Source: Caprimulgus europaeus (Eukaryota > Chordata > Aves > Caprimulgiformes > Caprimulgidae). From it: a stretch of 64,000 bases of DNA. The stretch covers positions 2,526,001 to 2,590,000 of the forward strand of contig OU015540.1 of NCBI GenBank assembly GCA_907165065.1. Direction: 5' to 3'. Under the pieces are notes generated by a model. That model saw only the letters and a list, made by a program, of their open reading frames with translations. It was not told the origin of the DNA and did no database searches. Below, in pieces: positions 28,061 to 38,201 of the stretch; position 1 is the first letter of the stretch, and each line of letters begins with the position of its first letter. Both the position numbers and the translations under genes were made by a program.

Positions 28061-29240
28061 CTCCATGGTGGGGGAGGAGAAGACCAGGTGGTTTAGACAA
28101 GGTTTGCAAACGGGGACGTGAGAGCGCCTGGCTCGGACCCGGCACGTGCAGCTGTTCAGTGTCTCTGCATGGGATTAAAATAGCCGACATGTTCCTCGTG
28201 TCCCACCACGCTCCCGTTGTGTGTGCAGGGCAGGACACTGCATCAGCACCCCGGGGTGCAGCCCCACAGCGGGGTGTTGGGTGTGGGACAAGCCCTGGTC
28301 AAGGGCACCAGGGCAGCTCTTTCATCCAGACATGCTTGGTGGGACAAACAGTTGGATGGGCACCTCCAAAGCTCTGTGGTACGACTGGTGGCACAGTCTG
28401 TGTTATTTATATATATATTTATATTTTGGGGGGTTTAACTGACTTTCATGACAACAGTTTATACTTCTCCTGTGCACTTGATCTGACTCTTTCTAAACCA
28501 ATTACTCATTTAACTCAGTTTGTGTAAAGACCTTTTGATAGACCAAAATTTTGGCCTTACAGCAATAAAATCTTTTTAAATACTGCCCAAGCTGAAATAT
28601 TTCTTCTGGGCTTTGTTAGCTGTCTGAAGTGATGGAAGGATTCTTCTGGGCAGCTGTTCCTTATGTCTTACAGCATCAGCTGCCCCATAGAAAGGGAGGA
28701 AAAGATGTTCTCCTCGATTCCAGGTGCTCTCCATGGGTTTGCAGTAGTCCCATGCCTACTTTTGCTCATGGCCTTGAAGCTGAAGGTCACTCAGATGTTG
28801 CCAGCACTGGCTGTTTGCTTGAAATGTGCCTTAATATCCAAGGAGGGAGATGCTAATTTTGTAATTAAGTCTTTGGGGAATCTGGATCTGCTCTTGGCTC
28901 TACTAAAGGCTTCCTGTGTGACCCTCAGGTAGATTTTGAGGGGTAAAATGTTATTGTCTCTCTGAGGATGTTCACACTTTTGTTTTCCTGATCTCTGGCC
29001 CACCAGGCTGTCAGCTTTTGGAGGAATATGGATTCTCTGTGCCAGGGACAGTATGGACAGCTGTGGGACCACGATCTCACCCAAGATCTGCAGGAGCCAT
29101 CTCGGAAGGGTAAGGTAAAGGATCACAGGAGGAGGCAGACGAGCGAGTGGGCTCACTGTCCTGCCCCATAGCAATGGGGAGATGCAGCTCCAGGGCTGTG
29201 CAGCATGGTCCTTGGTGCATTGGCATTGCTGAACCCCAGC
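28061..29240. other. No gene recognised
   Basis: A CpG-retaining patch lies at 28,100-28,260 (GGACGTGAGAGCGCC, CTCGGACCCGGCACGTG) and a short TA tract at 28,405. No exon found. Confidence 0.6.
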
Positions 29241-29392
29241 TGAAGAGTTTCCTACTCGATATCTCAACCTCTAGAACAATGCAATATAGAGCAATATTTG
29301 GCTTTTTTTTTGATAGGCTCCTTTACTGTTGCTGCACATCAGGTGTCTTTGAGGGCTGGAAGAGAAAGGTAAAAAAATTTAGCATTTAGAAG
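29241..29392 (+). repeat. Unidentified repeat, copy A
   Basis: Shares with copy B at 30,371-30,514, in the same order, AGTTTCCTACT, CTCTA plus TAGAGCAA, TTACTGTTGCTG, TTTGAGGG plus AGAAG, and AATTTAGCAT plus TAGAAG. The copies are clearly homologous but well diverged. Not a CR1 segment I recognise. Confidence 0.8.
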
Positions 29393-29818
29393 ACACAAAA
29401 AATTGTGTCTGTGTGATGCTCTGGGCTCAGCCCATGGCACATGGGCTTGCAGGACATTGAGTATCACACAGGGACTTTGGGTACAGCCACCTCCAACCAT
29501 AGGGCTGCAAACTCCAGGTGCTTGGGCTTTGATTAAAGACCATGAAGCCACGGTTGTTGCCTCGCCGTGCAGGGTGGCAATGCAATCAATCAAGATAAAA
29601 TCAGTGGAGTGTTAAACAAGCCATGAATGATTTACAATGAGTTGTGTAAAGAACATTATATGACTTTCATACCATGAGGAAATTACTGCTGGAGAAGGAT
29701 GCAGCATTGCTTGGGTTTTGTTTCCTGTTGCATTTAGAGTGAGCTTGTGCTGCACCATCCTCCTGCACAGCACTGAGCCCAGGGCAGGGCAAGCTTGGGC
29801 GTCGCTACCTGCACGTGT
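29393..29818. other. Spacer between repeat copy A and the CR1 copy
   Basis: No repeat recognised. Part may belong to the same unidentified repeat unit as copy A, but I could not extend the match. Confidence 0.5.
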
Positions 29819-30360
29819 CATAGAATCATTGAACAGTTTGGGTTGGAAGAACCCTTAAAGGTCATCCAGTCCCAACCCCCCTGCCAGCAGCAGGGACACC
29901 TTCCACTAGACCAGGTTGCTCAAAGCCTCATCCAACCTGGCCGAGAACACTTCCAGGGAGGAGCAGCCACAGCTTCTCTGGGCAACCTGGGCCAGGGTCT
30001 CACCACCCTCTGGGTGAAAAATTTCCTCCTAATATCTAACCTCAATCTCCACTCACTTTGTTTAAAACCATTTCCCCTTATCTTATCACTCTCTGCCCAT
30101 GGAAAAAGTTGTTCTCCCTCCTCTTCCTAAGCTGCCTTCAGGCCCTGGAAGGCTGCAATGAGGTCTCCGTGGAGCCTTCTCTTCTCCAAGCTCAACAAGC
30201 CCAGCTCCCTCAACCTTTCTTCATAAGAGAGGTGCTCCAGCCCTCTGATCATCTTCCTGGCTCTCCTCTGGACCTGTTCCAACAGCTCAACATCCTTCTT
30301 GTGCTGGGGGCTCCAGGCCTGGATGCAGTACTCCAAATAGGACCTCATGAGGGCAGAGTG
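29819..30360 (-). repeat. CR1 LINE fragment, one of the longest here
   Basis: Extends from the tail (CATAGAATCATTGAACAG at 29,819) to the segment for 'CTACTCTGCCCTCATGAGG'. On the - strand 30,348-30,127 still reads as an open CR1 reverse-transcriptase C-terminus, including [20 protein letters not shown] and [20 protein letters not shown]. It is flanked by the two related repeats at 29.2 and 30.4 kb. Confidence 0.96.
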
Positions 30361-30370
30361 TTGTGTCCTA

Positions 30371-30514
30371 GATGAACAGTTTCCTACTTGGTAGCCAAAA
30401 CTCTACAATCTAGAGCAACATTGTGCTTTGTTTGATGCACTCCCTTACTGTTGCTGTACAGCCGTTGTTTTTGAGGGTTAGAAGTGAAAAGTCAAACAAT
30501 TTAGCATGTAGAAG
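30371..30514 (+). repeat. Unidentified repeat, copy B
   Basis: Direct-orientation partner of copy A, starting about 10 bp beyond the 5' limit of the intervening CR1 copy. See copy A for the shared blocks. Confidence 0.8.
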
Positions 30515-31470
30515 AGGTAGCTGCTTGCTTCCCCTCTGTGGACATGTGCCAGTAGAAGCCTGTGGGTCCCAAATGAAGTTATTTCTCATGCAAAGCAACC
30601 TCTAATATATTTAGCCCATACATATTCTGTATATATCCCCTACTAGGTTAAGTCCTCTAATTCATTCAGCTCTTCAACAACATCTTCTTGGGTAATTCAT
30701 TTAAACTATTAGCAGCTATTTAAAAGACTTCTGTCCCCTAAGATTTGGTTCTTAGTGCAACAAAGGTCATTTTGTCCAGTAAATTAACTAATCTGCACCA
30801 TCAGCAGTTTGCCTCAGTGATTTCAAATGCTCTGTCACATCATAAATGCATTTACCAACAATATAGTCAATTAGAACAGTTTTACCTCTGAAGGGGCCTG
30901 ACCTACAGTGAAGTCCTTTAAATGAAAAAAATCATTTTAATTCATTTAAAAACTGCTCTGGTACCTCTTTGGAGAAATTATCTTTTATTTGCCTTTAATT
31001 TTCTGTTGTCTTCTCAGTAGAAGAGGCATAAATTTTCAGCAAGAAATCAGATTTGTGCAGCCTTTGTGGTTTTAGATCTCCAGCAAAAGCATTTTTTGAT
31101 ACTGGCAACAAACTGAAAATTCATTCTTTTGGTCTTATCTGACCCATCTAACAAAAAAGTGTCAGTGTACCAGGCACCTGTAAAAATGCAACTCCTCTCA
31201 TTCTCACTGAATAAGACTGTGAAGCAATCAATGAAATTAAAGAATAAGAAATTCCAGCTCCATGGAAGGAGAAATAGTGGCCACAGAGAAGCAGCATTAT
31301 CCAAAACGTGGTCAGGAAATCTGGCTCACCAGGACCTGCACCATCGTTAGAAAAGCTCTTGGGAAAAGTGCACCATGCTCAAGCTGACCTCTGAGCTTTA
31401 CAGATGAACTGATTGTGGACCAACACTGATGTCTTCAAGGAGGCAGAAACCCATGCTTAAGGGCCTTCTA
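30515..31470. other. AT-rich stretch, no gene recognised
   Basis: About 950 bp of CpG-poor, AT-rich sequence with many TTTAAAT-like motifs. It has the look of an old transposon relic, but no terminal repeats or protein motif can be named. Confidence 0.5.
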
Positions 31471-31632
31471 GAAGACAGATGCTTCAGTCCTCAGGTCCAT
31501 GAGGGAAAGAGAAGAGGTACCAATAGGTTATGTGAAGGCTTGAGCATGAAGGCAGATACTTCAGTCCTCAGGTCCATGAGGGAAAGAGAAGAGGTACCAG
31601 TAGGTTATGTGAAGGCTTGAGCATGAAGGCAG
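31471..31632 (+). repeat. 77-bp tandem duplication
   Basis: Copy 1 (31,471-31,547) and copy 2 (31,548-31,624) differ at only a few bases (for example CAATAGG versus CAGTAGG), and a third copy begins (GAAGGCAG at 31,625) before diverging. High identity suggests a recent or homogenised duplication. Confidence 0.95.
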
Positions 31633-34476
31633 GGAAATTAAACATCAAGCCACACACTGACCTGCCTTTGATTGTCAGAAAACACATCTATGACTCTTGG
31701 GCTCCTTGACATTGCTTCCTGCTCCCTGAGCAGGTCTAGGAGGTAAGGCAAAGGAGGAATGGAGAGACCAAACTTGTCTTCCCCACTCAAGGTGGTCTCT
31801 TCCAACAAGTCTGGAGAACTTTTTCAGGACTGCACTCAATGTTACTGCCAACCTGGTAGCTCCTCTTCTGCCTTTCTGGGGCTGTTGGCTTAGAACTAAC
31901 TTCACGTGGAGATTATTTTTATCAAATATTTATTATGGAAATATTGTTTTTACAACATCTGCTAAAACCATAAAACATGAGAGGGCAGATCCAAGCAATG
32001 TAATTTCTGTTTCTTCAAGGACTTGGAGAATATTTTGCACAGTTGTTTTGAACAGTTTTTATATTTAGCAAGTCTAAACATGAGATGAGAAGTAAATAAA
32101 TCAAAGCAGCAAACACAAGAGAAGAAAGAGAGAAGCCCCAATGCTGGTTTTGAGCCTGTCCAACACGTGTGGGTTTGAAATCCGCTCACTCAGTGATGGA
32201 TGTGGAGATGCTGCACATTCAGCCGTGGGACTGGAAACACAGTGCAAGGTGGGTGAAGGGTTTTGAAGATGGACAGCATTTAACACAATGCCAGAAGTTG
32301 TTTGGGGATGTTTCCTCCTAAAAAATGATGGTTTTTCTGGAGGATGAAACATAAGTGGTAGACTTGATCTCAAAAGCATCATGTTGGTTGAGGCATCATT
32401 CCAATTTTGCTCAGGATTTAGGTGGGATTTGAAGCCTTTGTACACTTTGTGTGGACCTCTGGGTGGATTTCTCCAGGCTTGGTGATGGAGAACCTAAACA
32501 TTGCTCCATAACGGTGTTAAAACAGAATCACAGAGTAGTCTCAAACCTAGTATGAGACCTCATGGGGAGGGAATACTCACTCAAATGAAGGTGAGGAGAG
32601 AAAATCCGTGTCTGCTGCTGTCACTGGAACGCAGATAGCGAGCCGTTGAAGAGGCTTTGAGATACCAAGAGCACATCAGAACAATGAAATGTTCACAGGG
32701 CCTCCTTTGGGGGCTGTTACCCCAACAGCAGTTACCTTGCAAAGTCACCCCTAAATAAAGGGTCAAGGAGCTGAGGGGAGATATTAGTCCAAGGAATAGG
32801 ATGGGGGACTGCATGTGGCAAAGTCAATGGAGAAGGGAAGGAACAGAGTGAGATGGGAGGAAAGAGAACTGAGAGAAGAAGAAAGAACAGAGGAGCAAAA
32901 TATGGAATTGTTTTTGTTGGAAAAAGGTGCAGATTCCAGGTGGGAAGAGAGTAAGTGCTGCAGCCTGCCCAGGAGACACGTGCCATTTGGCATTCTGGAA
33001 CCAGTGGTTGATGGAGGTATGTTGAGTGCAATGGAAGAACAAGCCCTGGAGTAGAGAAATGCTTTATTGTACTGAGGAAATGACAAATTATGGGTGAATT
33101 TGAAGTCGTAAAAATATCATTTTGGCTGGGGCCCTATTTATCTATCTATTTTAAAATGCATTTTAACATCCGTGTATTTTAATTAAAAATACATTTTAGG
33201 CCCAGCACAGCCAAACTGCCATGGTGCCAATCTCCTTTTTTGGAAATTTCTCCTTAACATTTTGAATTTATTATAAATTCATTGTTTCTAATACAATTTC
33301 CCTTCTCTCGTCAATTTATTATCTGTTTTTCATTTCCCTTCTCTTTTGTTAATCTTTCTAAATAACTTTAAAGTGGTCCTCCATCTATTTAGCTAAATGA
33401 ATTCACTCCACAGATACTCATTATTTTGAGGATGATTTATGCAAGCACTATTAGCTAGATTGTTCCTTGTTTGAAGGGATTTTTTTTTCCTGCAATCAGA
33501 AAAACCCAGATTTGAGTCAGCTAGAATTAGATCCAGTAAAAATATATATATATTACGTAAAGTATTCAGCACCTCTGTCAAAAATCATCTATAAAAGGTC
33601 AGTTCAATAGGTGTAAAAACACAAAGAAGCTTTAAACTGTGGGGCTGACCTTCTGATCTCATATTGGTTTGGGAGACTCTGTAGCATCAAACCCCAAAAG
33701 TCAAATTGGAGATTTCTTTTTATTATTTTTCCCCCCTCCTCCAGCTGCTCCTCGCAGCTCTACTGGCAGAGGCTGCACATCATCTACAGTCACACATTTG
33801 GGCTACACTTCTTGATTTACTGTGTGGGTTTCATCTGACAGGACGTTGTGATGGCACACCCAACACATTGTATAGATGTTGGCAAAGGTTCTTCAAGCCA
33901 CGCTAGTGAATAGGTCATGAGTCGCACAGGGATGCCTGGTCCTGCTCTCACTACACCCATGACCTTGAAGAATTGACTTTTAATCCTGGTGAGGTGTCAC
34001 TTTGGACACTGGGTCTCCTTTGGGATGTTCCTAACTCAAGGTGTAGCAACCCAGATGAGCATCCTTCTCGGGCAGGTTGGAGATGCTGCTCCTTCCTTCA
34101 GCGCGGTCACCTGGAAGGTTTGCAGCCTTGGAGAGGTTGTAGGCAAGTTTGGAGGAGGAATGTTAAATAGAATTGGCTGCTGGATGAAAAATACCTGAGA
34201 CAACTGGGGAAGTTTGTGTAAAGTCCTGTCTTGTCTTCCCGTGACAGTTTGCAAATGGCTGCTACATGCTAATAAAATCAAATGGGGATGATCAGGCAGA
34301 AGGGGAGGTTAGGTGGCCTCGGTCCATGTGCTGGCTACTGTGGTGGGAGCAGATATGGTTTCTCAGATGTTGTGGCTCCAGTGTGTGAGTTAGGAGCTGT
34401 GTGAGGTTACTCTGCTGAGCTCCCACCCCAGTAAGCATGGACTGTTTCACTGGTCAGGGATGGGTGATGATCAGGA
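31633..34476. other. No gene recognised; contains the palindromic element
   Basis: A purine-rich stretch at 32,815-32,900 and AT-rich 33,100-33,400 surround the 95-bp palindromic element. Nothing else supported. Confidence 0.6.
33121..33215. repeat. 95-bp palindromic element, MITE-like
   Basis: Bounded by a perfect inverted 8-mer, TTTGGCTG (33,121) and CAGCCAAA (33,208), extended imperfectly by GGGCCCTA / TAGGCCC. Inside are a perfect 16-bp palindrome TTAAAATGCATTTTAA (33,151-33,166) and a 12-bp palindrome TTTTAATTAAAA (33,177-33,188). Family unknown. Confidence 0.55.
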
Positions 34477-34580
34477 GCAACCTGATTTGGTTGAAGATGT
34501 CCCTGCTCACTGCAGGGGTGTTGGACTAGTTGACCTTGAAAGGTCCTTTCCAACCCAAACCATTCCATGATTCCATGTTT
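34477..34580 (+). repeat. CR1 tail fragment
   Basis: About 100 bp: GCAACCTGATTTGGTTGAAG, TGTCCCTGCTCACTGCAGGG, then GAAAGGTCCTTTCCAACCCA and a CCATGATTCCATG tail. Same subfamily as the copy at 56.0-56.4 kb. Confidence 0.92.
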
Positions 34581-35097
34581 CCCATGATGGGATCCAACAC
34601 CGCTGCCTTCCCGACTTGTGAACCCAGGACAAGGACCTTAGTTCTTCTCTCCCATTTGTACAATTTGGGGTCAAATATGCACATGTCCTTGCACATGGAC
34701 TGGAATTCACCGGGGTGGGTGCCAGCAGGGGACGATTTATTAGGGCCAGCTAAGAGCATTACACATCCCATTACGGCAGCTGTGATTTCACAAGCCCAGT
34801 GCCCATTCAGGGTGTACTGTGTATCCTCAAATTGGTATTGATCTTGAAATTTCTGGTGGTTTATTAATGACAGAAATGCTGTGGCCAGATCCTTCTGACT
34901 CGTGTAGACCTGAAGAAGTGATACTGTTGTCAGTGCAGTCAGCTGGAGAGAAATCTGGAGTAAACAGAGAAGAATTTGGCCTACTCCTTCCAACCGCTGC
35001 GTGTGGGTTAAGCAGGAAATAGGGGAGGAAGCACATACTTTTGCCAACAAAATGTTGTCTCATTTCACTAATGATCACCTTTGGAATTAACCCTGCT
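34581..35097. other. No gene recognised
   Basis: Spacer between two CR1 fragments. The 174-codon - strand frame (35,050-34,526) partly overlaps CR1 and has no domain. Confidence 0.65.
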
Positions 35098-35432
35098 CAC
35101 AGAATCATTTGGTTGGAAAAGACCTTTGAGATCATCGAGTCCAGCCGTACCTGTCCGCTGCTAAACCAGATCTCTGAGCACCTCATCTACCTGTCCTTCA
35201 AATCTCTCCAGGGATGGGGACTCCACCACTTCTCTAGGCAGCCTGTTCCAGTGCCTGGGAACCCTTTCAGTGAAGAAATTCCTGCTGATATCCAATCTGA
35301 ACCTCCCTTGGTGCAACTTGAGGCCATTTCCTCTTGTCCTGTCACTTGTTCCTTGGGAGAAGAGGCACACACCTGCCTCGCTACACCCTCCATTCACGTA
35401 GTTATAGAGAACGAGAAGGTCTCCCTTCATGG
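35098..35432 (-). repeat. CR1 LINE fragment
   Basis: Reverse complement of CR1: TTGGTTGGAAAAGACCTTTG tail, AGGCAGCCTGTTCCAGTGCC, and TGAGGCCATTTCCTCTTGTC. The - strand frame retains [19 protein letters not shown]. It is the last CR1 before the CACNA1H promoter. Confidence 0.95.
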
Positions 35433-36899
35433 AAGGAGCCAAAAATCCCCACTGAGGTCAGGATTGGGCCTATTCTTTGCCAAGCTTCTTCAAAATCCTC
35501 TATTTTATAATAAATGTTCTTAGCTGCCATGGTTGCTTGGAGTTCATTAATAAAGCTCTTGGCTTTAAATACTCTCCATCTCCAACAGGCTAAGACCTGG
35601 AAAATGCCCGGCTCCCTGTGGAAGCCTGATGGATGTTTGCAGCCCCAACAGCTCTGAGCTTCCACCCAAACCCTGCATGGGGAAGGGCAGGAGCTGGGGC
35701 TCCCAGGCATGGAAGGTGGATTTGTTCTTCACCAGAGCAGCATCCCACTCTCCTGACACGGGGCTGGAGGGGAGGCACAGAGGAAAGTTTATTGCCTGGA
35801 CAGCTTCTGCCTTTGGGGAAGGGTCAAGAGGTGTTGCTTGCTCTTGAGGCTTGGCTTCTCCTGATCCCCATCTTAGTAAACATTTTCTTCCTGTGAAGGT
35901 CATTTTCCAGAGCCAGATAATTTCTAAGGGAAAGATGGAGAACTCCACCATCTCACACCCAAATCTTCCCACGGTAATTTATAATTTGCCCTAATTAGCT
36001 GATAGAAACATATGGAAACTCCAAGTGCAATTTTTTTCTTTGCACAGTTCACGTTGTCTTTGCAGGCTCTGTCCTGCTTGTCAGGGGCATTGTTTATTCA
36101 ATAATAAAATTGCCACATAGTGTTCAGCACAACCTGCAACCATCTAATAAAACAACTGGTGGAAGAGTGTTTGTAAACCCGACTCTTCACCAGCCCCATT
36201 AGGCTGGGCTCTTTCTGCTTTGAAAGCTGCGTGACCTCCCTTTTCAATCAAGTCCCAGTTATTAACCAGGAAGAATAGCATTGGGAACTGCATTTGCAAA
36301 TTGAATGTGCTGGTGTATAATGAACTCCTGCTTTAAAACAGTCCAGTTGAGCAGAATGGATCTAGCTAACATTTTTGTGTGTGTGTGGTGTTGTTAATTT
36401 CTCTTCTCTCCTCTCCCACCCTTCGCTCTTTCCACCTGCAATATAATCTGATATAATTCACACAATTTGAAATAACTCAAAAGAATAAAACTTCCTAAGC
36501 GGAGTTTAAGGGGATGGTGCCTGTATAACGACTTGCTCTGATCTGTTTATTCTGATCCCTCCCAGCTAAGCCCTTGAGAAGATTAGCTCCTCAGCTAAAA
36601 ACCACCGCAGTCCAAGAGCCGGGCTTTAGTTATTAAAATGCTCTAACCTCTAACTTGAGCTTAGACATTTATTTATTAAAACTAATTAATTAATACCCTG
36701 GGGACAAGTGGGGGTTTAAACTCAGGGGGCTGAGGCAGTTTCCCCCCACCCCATAGGAGCGGTGCTCGGTGCCTTCCCACGCAGCACCCCAAGGGTGGGG
36801 AGGGGTGGGGAGGGTCTCCCACTCCTTCAGCCCCCGCTTGGAACCCTGGGGTGGAGTATGGGGGGGGGGGGGGGCTGCATCCCCCAATGTGGGGTTTAT
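35433..36899. other. CACNA1H upstream flank
   Basis: Free of recognised repeats. Composition shifts from ordinary to AT-rich with homeodomain-type TAAT clusters (36,670-36,695: TTATTAAAACTAATTAATTA) just before the CpG island. Proximal regulatory role inferred. Confidence 0.45.
36860..36874 (+). repeat. Poly-G run (15 G)
   Basis: Uninterrupted G homopolymer at the upstream edge of the CpG island. Length is prone to sequencing error. Confidence 0.9.
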
Positions 36900-37329
36900 C
36901 GCTTCCCACCCCCCCCGCTCATCGCCGCTTTCCACTCGTGATCGTGACTTCCTCGAGTGGGCGACCTGCCCTTGGCCACGTATCGCCCGCAGCCTGAACA
37001 AAGGCAGCGTGGCTGGGGGTGGAGGATGGCCCCCATTTCATCCCACCACACCCCATCCCATTCCACCCCATCCCATTCCATCCCACCCCCCGACCCCCCG
37101 GGGCTGCCCCGGCTCCTCCCGGCCGCCCGCCCCCGCCCTGCCCCGCCGGGCTCCCAGCCCCCTCCCGCCTCCGCTTCTCCCCTCCCCTCTCCTCTCCCTC
37201 CTCCCCCGGTAAATCCGAAGTTTCCTGTTAAACACGGGTGAAGCTCTTTGTAAAGCGGCTGCGGGAGCTGCCGGCTCCTTCCTTGGGATTACCGTCGGGA
37301 GAGGCTCCGCTGGGCTCGGGAAGGGCCCC

Positions 37330-37570
37330 CGCCTCTCCTCTTCCTCCTCCTCCTCAGCCTTCCTCCTCCATCCCCGCGTGCGGGCGGGGGCTGTACGCCG
37401 AGCCTCCCCCCTTCCCCATCTCGCTGGATTTACGGGGTGGTGGTGGGGTGTGTGTTGAGGTGGGGGGTGGGGGAGATCCGCAACCCCCCACCCCCCGATT
37501 GCTGCCTGGTCCCATGTGAACTGGAAGGCACGGCTATGATCCTGGGGACACCGCGCTCCGCCAAACTGAG
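37330..37570 (+). other. CACNA1H: Probable non-coding exon 1 of CACNA1H (5' end undefined)
   Basis: The sequence CTGAG|GTAGGA at 37,566-37,576 is a reasonable GT donor, lying 341 bp before the good acceptor of the coding exon. From memory the mammalian orthologue also begins with a non-coding exon. The 3' boundary (37,570) is supported by the splice consensus; the 5' boundary is arbitrary because no TATA box or clear initiator fixes the transcription start. The exon carries a one-codon ORF (ATG TGA at 37,514) and a longer upstream ATG at 37,536. Confidence 0.5.
37434..37474 (+). other. G-rich tract in probable exon 1
   Basis: GGGG, GGGG, GGGGGG and GGGGG runs with short loops lie about 100-140 bp before the exon 1 donor, so they would be in the 5'UTR RNA if transcription starts upstream. 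An RNA quadruplex is possible. Confidence 0.45.
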
Positions 37571-37582
37571 GTAGGACCCCCC

Positions 37583-37722
37583 GCTATATACCCCTCTCCC
37601 TTATATACTCCCCTCCCCCCCGCCCCCCATATACCCCCTCCCTCATAGGCATCCCAACCCCCATAGGCATCCCCCCCTCATATACCCTCCTCCCTCATAC
37701 ACCCTCTTCTCCCCCCCCATCA
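37583..37722. repeat. Imperfect C-rich tandem repeat in intron 1
   Basis: Degenerate repeats of CCCTCATATACC / CATAGGCATCCC with interspersed C-runs are visible by eye. Period is irregular, about 12-25 bp. Confidence 0.6.
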
Positions 37723-37749
37723 ATTTTCCATCCCTACAAATAGGAAAAA

Positions 37750-37777
37750 GGGGGTGGGTGGGGTTGGGGAAGGGGGA
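37750..37777 (+). other. G-quadruplex-prone tract in intron 1
   Basis: Five runs of three to five G are separated by loops of one or two bases within 28 bp, which satisfies the standard G4 pattern on the + (non-template) strand. Formation in vivo is inferred. Confidence 0.6.
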
Positions 37778-37911
37778 GCCCCAGCTTCCCCGGGGGGCGG
37801 CTCGACCCCAACCGCCCGTCTTTGTTGTTACCGGGGGCAGGTGGGATCCGTATCGATGTCGGGAGCGGTGGAGGGGTCTGCTGGCCCTGACCCCCTGCCC
37901 TTGCCCCGCAG

Positions 37912-37926
37912 GTCCTGGCCGCTACC
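37912..37926 (+). other. CACNA1H: CACNA1H 5'UTR portion of exon 2 and its acceptor
   Basis: A pyrimidine-rich tract ending in TTGCCCCGCAG (AG at 37,910-37,911) is a good major-class acceptor directly upstream of the start codon. It leaves 15 nt of 5'UTR in the coding exon. The acceptor is read from sequence; its use is inferred. Confidence 0.65.
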
Positions 37927-38201
37927 ATGAGTGATGGCGAGAGCCCAGAGCCGCTGCCTCGCCCGGGCGGTGGTGAGGTGCGGGTGCCCATCACCGTGCC
38001 GCCCCGCCGCCCCACCGAGCAGCCGCCGGAGGATGCCGGTTCCGGCCCCGGCAGCTCTCCCAGCCGCGACCCGCCGGTTGACCTGGCCTCCGAGGAGGAG
38101 GAGGAGCAGGTACCTTACCCGGCGTTGGCACCCACCGCCTTCTTCTGCCTCAAGCAAACCACCCGCCCGCGCAGCTGGTGCCTCAGGCTGGTCTGTAACC
38201 C
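37927..38201 (+). CDS. CACNA1H: CACNA1H first coding exon (Cav3.2 T-type Ca2+ channel alpha-1H, N-terminus)
   Basis: This exon encodes the cytoplasmic N-terminus of a low-voltage-activated (T-type) calcium channel pore subunit, a plasma-membrane protein with four six-helix domains; only about the first 92 residues are here. Visible in sequence: a Pro-rich start containing EVRVP (residues 17-21), an acidic run (SEEEEEQ, about 55-61), then [13 protein letters not shown] (63-75) and [13 protein letters not shown] (77-89) followed by Cys-Asn-Pro, the stretch just before helix IS1. As recalled from the family, the EVRVP motif and [16 protein letters not shown] fit the 1H paralogue better than 1G (Asp-Ser for Thr-Thr, Arg-Thr for Arg-Leu) or 1I (Ser for Arg, Asn for Ser). 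The ATG has A at -3 and lies 15 nt into the exon. The exon ends two bases into the Pro codon, at an AT-AC donor; reading on gives PYPEGH, which is unlike any channel. Transmembrane segments lie beyond the window. Paralogue choice is from memory of the family. Confidence 0.9.

Larger units (their letters stand above)
37571..37911 (+). other. CACNA1H: CACNA1H intron 1 (short, C-rich then G-rich)
   Basis: The first half (37,583-37,722) is an imperfect C-rich tandem array built around CCCTCATATACC and CATAGGCATCC variants. The second half carries a G-rich tract at 37,750-37,777 with five closely spaced G-runs. Boundaries follow from the predicted donor and acceptor. Confidence 0.5.
37536..37930 (+). 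promoter_or_regulatory. Spliced upstream ORF, 17 codons, overlapping the CACNA1H start
   Basis: Joining 37,536-37,570 to exon 2 from 37,912 gives an uninterrupted 17-codon reading frame (starts Met-Ile-Leu-Gly-Thr, ends Trp-Pro-Leu-Pro). Its TGA at 37,928-37,930 overlaps the main ATG as ATGA. Without splicing the frame stops at a TAG two codons past the junction. Upstream ORFs of this kind generally reduce translation or require reinitiation; that role here is inferred. It depends on the predicted exon 1/exon 2 junction. Confidence 0.45.

Noticed and set aside
27787..28238. Repetitive-peptide ORFs (Gly-Trp-Met-Ala-Met-Leu; His-Pro-Ser-Gln-His-Ser)
   Set aside because: Translation of the 18-bp minisatellite on each strand.
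1..36900. Upstream neighbour genes expected from human synteny (SSTR5, C1QTNF8, SOX8)
   Set aside because: No frame resembles a single-exon receptor, a C1q domain or an HMG box.
36682..37519. Pro/His/Gly-rich ORFs on both strands over the promoter
   Set aside because: Compositional by-products of the CpG island and the CCCATTCCAT-type low-complexity stretch near 37,040-37,090.
38195..38200. GT donor (GTAACC) as the end of the CACNA1H coding exon
   Set aside because: Weak context, and it would make the conserved Asn-Pro match a coincidence; the adjacent ATATCCTTA donor explains the homology exactly.
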